64,000 nucleotides of DNA from Psychromonas sp. MB-3u-54 (GTDB lineage: Bacteria > Pseudomonadota > Gammaproteobacteria > Enterobacterales > Psychromonadaceae): assembly GCF_002836415.1 (NCBI RefSeq), contig NZ_PJBP01000085.1, forward strand, positions 19,939-83,938. The letters run 5' to 3'. Each line of letters starts with the position of its first letter. Position 1 is the first letter of the stretch. The notes under the pieces are model-generated. The model worked only from the letters and a program-made list of their open reading frames with translations. It had not been told where the DNA came from and did not search any database. The position numbers were made by a program, and so were the translations under genes. Of the stretch, positions 58,971-64,000 are shown one piece after another.

Positions 58971-58986
58971 CGAAGGTACTCATCAT
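58963..58986 (-). other. Possible 7-codon leader overlapping the BCCT start
   Basis: AAAGGAC is followed by ATGATG and a frame encoding MMSTFDE whose stop (TAA) overlaps the transporter ATG (GATGAATAA). The leader frame differs from the transporter frame. This layout suggests translation of the transporter by re-initiation or coupling. It may be fortuitous. Confidence 0.4.
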
Positions 58987-59576
58987 ATTTGTCCTTTAAT
59001 ATTGTTAATCAAAAAGTAAACACGGAATAGTCGTAGCAGTCAAAGTGATTAGATCACTAACTAAAAATTGGGCGAAGAATACTAACAATTTCAGCCGTAA
59101 AAATCAATTAACAATAGCGTTGTGGGCTACCTATATTGTTTTTATGGTCGGTTTATGTGTTTTCATACTTTGTACTCTAAGTATTTATTATGAAATGAAT
59201 TCGGTCTGAAATACTCGTGCCAGATAATATTGATGAGTCGAATTCTGGGGTAGAGGTGGTTACGAGTTGAAATGCTAAGTAGGGCAAGGGACTGATCGCG
59301 GCTTCGCACTTTGTCTGGCATAAAAAACCTTAGATGCATGCTAGTCATTGCTTTTAGCATTAATAAAGAGTCTGTGTTTCCACCGGAAAATCGGCAATTT
59401 ATTGCCTTGGCTTATGATCTGTATTTGCTTTTTAAAGACAACTTGTTGATAGAACTATAAATACAAGTAATTTAAACGGATATTATAACTCTAGTTAAAA
59501 TTCTTCTTTCTACCTGAACATATCGTTTAGCAATATAACAAGCGAGAATAAGGTAGTAAGCTTTAAGGAGGCATCT
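58987..59576. other. Divergent intergenic region
   Basis: About 590 bp between the BCCT and hydrolase genes, presumably with both promoters. A minus-strand frame at 59163-59360 is not supported. Confidence 0.4.
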
Positions 59577-60116
59577 ATGTTAAGAAAAGAAAATACCGGT
59601 CTTATTATAATCGATATACAAGGTAAACTCGCTGGTTTGGTCCATGATAGTGAGGCTTTGCTTGCAAATTGCAAAAAACTCATCAAAGGCGCTCAAGCGC
59701 TTGATTTGCCAATAATATGGCTTGAACAAAATCCCGACAAACTGGGTCCAACTGTAGAGAAGCTTAGTTCCCTGCTGAAGACGCAACAGCCAATCGCCAA
59801 GTTTACCTTTGATGCCTGCGAAGAGCCCCAATTTATGCAGGCCGTCCGTACAGAAAATGTAGACACATGGCTTATTTGCGGCATTGAGGCACATATTTGT
59901 GTTTACCAAAGCGCATTAAATCTAAAGCGCACAGGTTTTGAAGTGCAATTGGTTTCTGACTGTATTTCTTCACGTACGCTGGCCAATAAAAATCTGGCAG
60001 TCAGCAAACTGCTTAATAATGGCATTGAGATAACGGGATTGGAAATGTGCCTCTATGAACTGCTTAGGGATTGTCGAGCGGCAGAATTTAAAGAAATACT
60101 GGGTTTAATTAAGTAG
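59577..60116 (+). CDS. Isochorismatase-like cysteine hydrolase
   Basis: 179 residues. The catalytic triad of the family is visible: Asp in GLIIIDIQGKL (~14), Lys in IAKFTFDAC (~82) and Cys in GIEAHICVYQSAL (~118), with the cis-peptide region CGIEAH before it. Length and motifs are close to the YcaC group, whose substrates are uncertain. Soluble. Ribosome site AAGGAGG is optimal. Stands alone. Confidence 0.9.
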   Translation: MLRKENTGLIIIDIQGKLAGLVHDSEALLANCKKLIKGAQALDLPIIWLEQNPDKLGPTVEKLSSLLKTQQPIAKFTFDACEEPQFMQAVRTENVDTWLICGIEAHICVYQSALNLKRTGFEVQLVSDCISSRTLANKNLAVSKLLNNGIEITGLEMCLYELLRDCRAAEFKEILGLIK

Positions 60117-60339
60117 TGAAAAAGTTTTTGGGATACCTGTGTTTTTATATTTTAGTCCTGTCATCTTTTGTTTAATAACGTTCTATTTTGAATGACGAAG
60201 CCACCCAAGCTTGTTGACTTGCTAAAGTTGATAGCGCATCGCTTATTAGTAAAGCTTTGGTTGTCCCATCTTTTTTTTGAGCGTCATTCTCGAGATGTTT
60301 AGTCGAGAATCTCAATGAGTTTTTAACCTAACCGATTTG

Positions 60340-61160
60340 ATTGGTTTGTAAGCCTTCGCTTGTGAGCGCTTGGTGTGATTTTTTTGTTGTTATTCCGCCC
60401 TGACGGCGTGTAAACGATGAGAAACCGAAACGCAGTTTCGCAGTTCGAGGGAGCCATGCTCTTTGCACAGCCAAAGAAAAGTAACCAAAAGAAAGGCTGC
60501 CCCGAGCCATTTTTTTATATTGAAATGCCCAACCGCTTTTTAACGCACCACCTCAGACATTACGTCCCTGTTCTGGCTGAGGCTAGAGAAATCTAGGCCG
60601 AGCCTTCTCATAAACCTAAACTATCGTTTAATTCGCTCCATGTTTTCTCTTGCTAAAGCAGTCGTTCATTTCAATAAAAATGGACGGGGAATCCGTAGCC
60701 GCATTAGTTTGGTTTAACTTTTTTTGGTATTCCGTCCTGACGGGGTGTAGATGATAAGAAACCTAAACGCAGTTTCACAGTTCGAGAGAGTCATTCTCTT
60801 TTAACAGTAAGAAAGATAGAGTTTTTTTCGTAACACTATTTTGGCGCATAACTCATAAGCCTGAGCTGCCGCTCAATTCGCCTAGACGTTTTTTATTCTT
60901 GCACTGCCCAACCGCTTTTTAACGCACCAGTTCGGACTGTGCAGAGCCGAACTTAGTGGAAAACAAGGGTACGCAGAGCTTAGCCCGCTTATAATCCTGA
61001 ACTAGTGTTCAATTACTTCAGCGTCCTGCCCTGCGCCTTTCAGGTCGTTGTCGTAAATTCCAACGTTCAAATTTGTCGCTCCATGTTTCCACTTGCTAAA
61101 GGAATTGATTGAGCAAGAAAAGCGGTCGGAAATTTTCGTAGCCGCATTGGTTTGGAGTTC
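60340..61160. repeat. Two diverged copies of a ~400 bp non-coding unit
   Basis: Unit one (~60340-60720) and unit two (~60720-61160) share in order: TTCCG(C/T)CCTGACGG.GTGTA, GATGAGAAACC-type then AACGCAGTTTC.CAGTTCGAG, CATTCTCTTT-like, an exact TGCCCAACCGCTTTTTAACG followed by CACCA, TCGCTCCATGTTT and CCGTAGCCGCATT.GTTTGG. The AAAGAAAAGTAACCAAAAG stretch (~60475) is a common gammaproteobacterial repeat. No protein is encoded; the one minus-strand frame (60328-60510) is Arg/Ser-rich repeat sequence. It directly abuts the 3' end of the integrase relic. Confidence 0.65.
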
Positions 61161-61634
61161 TAATCTATTGAATTAATGATGAAATATAAGTGGATGTCCA
61201 ATCTTTTTTTATTAAATCCGATAGAGGACTTCTTACACAGTTAGCACCAGCTTGTAATACATGTGTATAGATCTGAGTGGTACGGAGATCAGTGTGTCCT
61301 AATTGCTCTTGTACCGTGCGAATATCTGTACCACGCTGCAATAAGTGTGTTGCAAAAGAGTGTCGTAATGTATGGCAAGTAACTTGTTTTTTAAAGTCTA
61401 AAGTACGTGCTGCATTTTTTACTGCTTTTTGTATATTACTTTCATGCATATGGTGACGTCTTAGATTTGCAGTGCCAGGTTCAAATGACAGCTGTGTAGA
61501 AGGAAATAAATAGTGCCATTTTAGTTCTTTAGCTGCATTCGGGTATTTACCTGCCAGCGCATGAGGTAAATATACCCCTTGATAATCGGTCCGTTGCATA
61601 TCTTGCTGATAATATAAATTAACTTTAGCAATCT

Positions 61635-61656
61635 GATTCTGTAATGATTCTGTAAT
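61635..61656. repeat. 11 bp tandem duplication breaking intI
   Basis: GATTCTGTAAT occurs twice in a row. Not a multiple of three, so it shifts the integrase frame. Confidence 0.9.
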
Positions 61657-61960
61657 GATTCTATTAATTCAGGTGCTAATGTTACGCTGCGGTGCTTTCC
61701 TCCTTTACCTTGCCAAATATTTATTGATAGATAATCAAAGTTAATATCTTGAATTCGTAAATTGACTGCTTCCATTAATCTTAATCCACTGCCATATAAG
61801 AGGTAACAAGGTAATGTTACTGAACTCGATAGAGACTTAAGTAATAGGCTAACTTCATCAATAGTTAATACGACGGGTAACTTAGGCTGCGTATTTGTTC
61901 TTTTAAAGTTGAGTGATAATGTTAAGGGGTTATCTAAGAATTCTCGGTATAAATAAACTA

Positions 61961-62121
61961 ATACCAAAAGAATTAATGAAGTGATCAAGTATTGCGCAGG
62001 AAAAATTAACACTAACAAGGCCTGAGTTGCAGGAGATAGTTGTTCTCACTTCAAAAATCAGAACGCGGTTAGGGATGATTTTAACCAGCAAGGGTGATCA
62101 CCTTTTTAGTTCTTTTGGTAT
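61961..62121. mobile_element. MITE family 'ATACCAAAAG', full copy inside intI
   Basis: 161 bp bounded by 27 bp imperfect inverted repeats: ATACCAAAAGAATTAATGAA going right and ATACCAAAAGAACTAAAAAG going left, both continuing to GTGATCA. The core AAAAATTAACACTAACAAGG is the reverse complement of the core in the 43.2 and 46.1 kb copies. No coding capacity. Clear target duplication not seen. Confidence 0.8.
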
Positions 62122-62345
62122 CATGCATTAAGCGCTAATGCTTGCGTTTTTGGGGCTACTTTTTTGCTATTGGCGAGGTATGAAAGGAACGCTTCTACTT
62201 CAGCATTATGGCATTCGAATGGGTGCTTCTTATTATTAAAGTAAATATAGGACTTTATCCAATAGATATAAGCCTTGATTGTTTTTTCTGCATAGAATTT
62301 AACACGCATACTTTCTGCTACGGCATTTAAAAATGGAGACTTCAT

Positions 62346-62573
62346 TTATTTCTCCGCTGTTATTTTTTACATGATCTTATATACAGTATATGCGTTATTC
62401 CGTGTTTCTGCCGTTAATATGGACTTTTTCCATCTATCAGCATGATAACTATTTGATTAACCATTTTAATTATTTGATTTTATGATGAATAAATGTATTG
62501 TGATATAAATTTTAACAAATTGATATCTTCCGTATTTCCACCGTAAATATGGAATTTTTCGGTTTAATACGCT
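62346..62573. promoter_or_regulatory. attI-like region with paired direct repeats
   Basis: The stretch between the integrase start and the first cassette. Two 33 bp direct repeats at 62398-62430 and 62528-62560 agree at 28 positions (TTCCGT.TTTC..CCGT.AATATGG plus A.TTTTTC) and are 130 bp apart. The second ends 13 bp before the putative crossover site GTTATAC (62574-62580). Integron attI sites carry integrase-binding direct repeats, though usually shorter. The promoters for intI and the cassettes should also lie here. Confidence 0.55.
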
Positions 62574-62580
62574 GTTATAC
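62574..62580 (+). other. Putative attI core site GTTATAC
   Basis: It sits where the first cassette would join attI and is echoed by GTTATGA at the end of the attC at ~63111. It departs by one base from the strict GTTRRRY consensus. Confidence 0.5.
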
Positions 62581-62681
62581 AACTCCCACTTCCACAACTC
62601 TTTGTAAACATCACATCAAAAGGTTATGATGTTTTGAAACTAACATGTCTCTAAGAATCACCTAATTAAAAGGATTTACAT

Positions 62682-62825
62682 ATGTCAGAAAATGAGAAGC
62701 TAGACCTTATCTTAAAGGAGATTAAATCCCTTAAAAGTAAACTTTCAGAAGTCATGGATTATGTAGGTGATACAAATGATCGTATTTACAAAATAACTAC
62801 TGAGAAAGAAGAGAACGACTCTTAA
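62682..62825 (+). CDS. 47-residue cassette protein
   Basis: ATG at 62682 preceded by AAAAGGA at 7 nt; stop TAA at 62823-62825. The peptide (SENEKLDLILKEIKSLKSKL...) is a short amphipathic, heptad-like helix, probably coiled coil. No known family, but the size is typical of integron cassettes. Its 3' end overlaps the 3' end of the opposing gene by 29 bp. Confidence 0.6.
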   Translation: MSENEKLDLILKEIKSLKSKLSEVMDYVGDTNDRIYKITTEKEENDS

Positions 62826-63003
62826 ATCTTTCATAATGCAGGGTTAGTGATAATTCATAAGCTAAAGATGTTGCAAAGTCACCCAAGCTTTGGTCTTTAG
62901 TTTCATTTAACTTACCTTTCAAATAATTACCCTTAGCATCGTCTACACTTGCCACTTTATTTAAAACAGTTTCTAGATTTATTCTTGTCAGTGTCATACT
63001 CAT
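62797..63003 (-). CDS. 68-residue cassette protein on the opposite strand
   Basis: Starts MSMTLTRINLETVLNKVASV at 63001-63003 with AAGGA 9 nt upstream. Helical, charged, no recognised family. It is in the same cassette as the 47-residue ORF and points toward the integrase, against the usual cassette direction, so it must carry its own promoter. Such convergent small pairs in cassettes are sometimes toxin-antitoxin or addiction modules; that is only a possibility here. Confidence 0.55.
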   Translation of the reverse strand: MSMTLTRINLETVLNKVASVDDAKGNYLKGKLNETKDQSLGDFATSLAYELSLTLHYERFKSRSLLSQ

Positions 63004-63045
63004 AATTATATTCCTTCTATAAAATCTTAATTTAAGCTATACAAA

Positions 63046-63117
63046 CGTTGTATAACAAGCAATTGCAGTGGACTTATATTCACTACGCTCATATGCCACT
63101 GAATATGGGCGTTATGA
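63046..63117 (+). other. attC recombination site, VCR-like
   Basis: Begins TATAACAAGCAATTGCAGTGG and ends CCACTGAATATGGGCGTTATG. The outer TAAC/GTTA boxes pair, as do the inner CAGTGG/CCACTG arms, with unpaired bases between as in folded attC sites. The TAACAA...GCGTTA ends are those of Vibrio-type repeats. It closes the first cassette (~62577-63113). Confidence 0.75.
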
Positions 63118-63343
63118 TTCAATGTTGTTTAGTTAATGTATTACTACTATAAAACTAATCCATTGCAATATGTGATCGCTTAAGTTGACATTAATTTTAG
63201 GACATGCAAAAATTGTTTCGCGTTCAAGGCACGCTAGCAGATCCGGATCGCGAAGCAAAGGCAGCCTATTTATTCTTAATCATATATACAAATTAGCTTA
63301 TTTAGCTTGCGGGTCAGCCAAAATTTAAAGCTATGGAGTTTAT
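63118..63343. other. Cassette leader
   Basis: Non-coding start of the second cassette. Contains an imperfect inverted pair TTTCGCGTTC/GATCGCGAAG near 63211-63255. May hold a cassette promoter. Confidence 0.35.
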
Positions 63344-63847
63344 ATGTATCTTACCCCAGAGTCATTCATTACAAATCTAAAACGTGCCGCTAAAATAGAA
63401 AAACGAGCACAAAATCAACATAATCATACATTCTTTTTGGATAAAATTGCATCTGTATCAGGTTATAAAAATTGGGCTTTACTCCATAAAAACCTAGATA
63501 AAGTTCGCTTTGGTGGACCTCAGTTTCGAGAAATTAGAAAAATAGTAAATTCTCGTTTAGTTAAAGCAGTTCCTAATGCAATTCAAGAATATGTAATTAG
63601 CGATCTAAGATCTTATTTGAAAGGGAATTTTGAAAAGCTTGCAGAATTTTCCATGCCTGATTCAAGTTCTACCAACGGTTTTTCACATCCTTCTATAGAT
63701 TTAACTGCTAGTATCACTGAAAATTTTAGTGATATTTACCCAGAATCACTTTTGCAAGTAGCAATAGACGTTTTAGAAAAAGAAGGACCTTGGTGTATGG
63801 ATGATGGTGATATTTATTTTGAAGAATTTGGCTTAAGTGATTGGTAG
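63344..63847 (+). CDS. Hypothetical cassette protein
   Basis: 167 residues. The N-terminus (SFITNLKRAAKIEKRAQNQH, DKIASVSGYKNWALLHKNL) matches a helical module with the ending GYKNWALLHK that precedes various domains in proteins of mobile elements. The remainder is acidic with no recognised domain and ends EEFGLSDW. GGAG ribosome site 6 nt before ATG. Oriented away from the integrase as expected for a cassette gene. Confidence 0.7.
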   Translation: MYLTPESFITNLKRAAKIEKRAQNQHNHTFFLDKIASVSGYKNWALLHKNLDKVRFGGPQFREIRKIVNSRLVKAVPNAIQEYVISDLRSYLKGNFEKLAEFSMPDSSSTNGFSHPSIDLTASITENFSDIYPESLLQVAIDVLEKEGPWCMDDGDIYFEEFGLSDW

Positions 63848-63900
63848 CTATATGTGGATTCTAGTAAAGTTGTCATTAATTTAAGTTTACGATAAAAATC

Positions 63901-63955
63901 ATAACAAATAAGGATAGGTGTCGCGCAGCCGACACCTTATCTGGTTGTTGAACAA
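63901..63955 (+). other. Possible attC closing the second cassette
   Basis: ATAACAAATAAGGATAGGTGTCG faces CGACACCTTATCTGGTTGTTG, giving a stem with a bulge and TAACAA/TTGTTG outer boxes, 50 bp after the stop of the cassette gene. The 3' box is not a good GTTRRRY, so it could also be a simple terminator hairpin. Confidence 0.4.
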
Positions 63956-64000
63956 GCCCGTGCCTACTTATTTATAGTAAATTGTGGGATCTGTATTGGC

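Larger units (their letters stand above)
61165..62345 (-). pseudogene. intI: Integron integrase, disrupted by a MITE and an 11 bp duplication
   Basis: Three fragments together make an almost complete tyrosine recombinase of the integron type. The first (62121-62345) begins MKSPFLNAVAESMRV and ends ALALNA. The second continues LVYLYREFLDN and PKLPVVLTIDEVSLLLKSLS, with the first catalytic Arg in LLYGSGLRLMEAVNL. The third has the IntI-specific extra domain ([27 protein letters not shown]) and the catalytic [16 protein letters not shown] and [15 protein letters not shown]. Between the first two lies a 161 bp MITE (61961-62121); removing it restores ALNA-LVYLYRE. Between the second and third, GATTCTGTAAT is duplicated (61635-61656); removing one copy restores [10 protein letters not shown]. 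All catalytic residues survive, so inactivation looks recent. Confidence 0.88.

Overview
This is a 64 kb window of an AT-rich bacterial chromosome. Gene content suggests a marine, psychrophile-type gammaproteobacterium: a hybrid sensor kinase with a c-di-GMP effector, AcnA, FdhD with a YdeP-type oxidoreductase, KatG, CopC/CopD, a BCCT transporter, and an integron integrase followed by a VCR-like attC. Psychromonas or a relative would fit, but that is inference and the genus cannot be fixed from this sequence. No rRNA, tRNA or CRISPR array was seen.

Layout. 0-9 kb: end of a ChrR-like cupin gene; a frameshifted 7TMR-DISM/GGDEF sensor; a PAS-GGDEF-EAL protein; a c-di-GMP-I riboswitch ahead of a secreted fibronectin-III/repeat protein; a decayed GTPase. 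9-15 kb: ilvD of a Bacteroidota-like type and an aldonolactone oxidase, the latter lying between direct-repeat relics of an IS200/RAYT-type transposase. 15-24 kb: a REC-EAL response regulator with its CHASE/PAS hybrid kinase, transposase relics and a diguanylate cyclase. 23.4-27 kb: LysR, a glyoxalase I stump, an Old Yellow Enzyme, a 220 bp MITE and a DMT exporter. 27-31 kb: small hypotheticals and a three-gene operon (M6 metalloprotease, a free-standing copy of its C-terminal domain, a 33-residue-repeat protein). 31.6-40 kb: a secreted PHP-type hydrolase, KatG, a cytochrome c and CopC-CopD. 40.5-43 kb: a DUF2589-like three-gene operon. 43-47.2 kb: a methyltransferase and a 2-hydroxyacid dehydrogenase bracketed by an inverted duplication, then two small genes, one with 19-residue repeats. 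47.7-60 kb: LysR, fdhD, ydeP-like, an 8 bp x 25 minisatellite, a membrane protein, acnA, a BCCT transporter and an isochorismatase-like hydrolase. 60-64 kb: duplicated non-coding units, then a dead integron integrase, an attI-like region and cassettes.

How it works together. Cyclic di-GMP is the main regulatory theme. Two cyclase-type and two EAL proteins, one EAL driven by the CHASE hybrid kinase, share the window with a riboswitch that should make the secreted repeat protein c-di-GMP-responsive. A second theme is genome decay: small non-autonomous elements with terminal inverted repeats, transposase relics, a glyoxalase stump and an integron integrase inactivated by two readable lesions. 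The least characterised coding content is the set of small-repeat, DUF2589-like and M6-protease operons between 28 and 47 kb.
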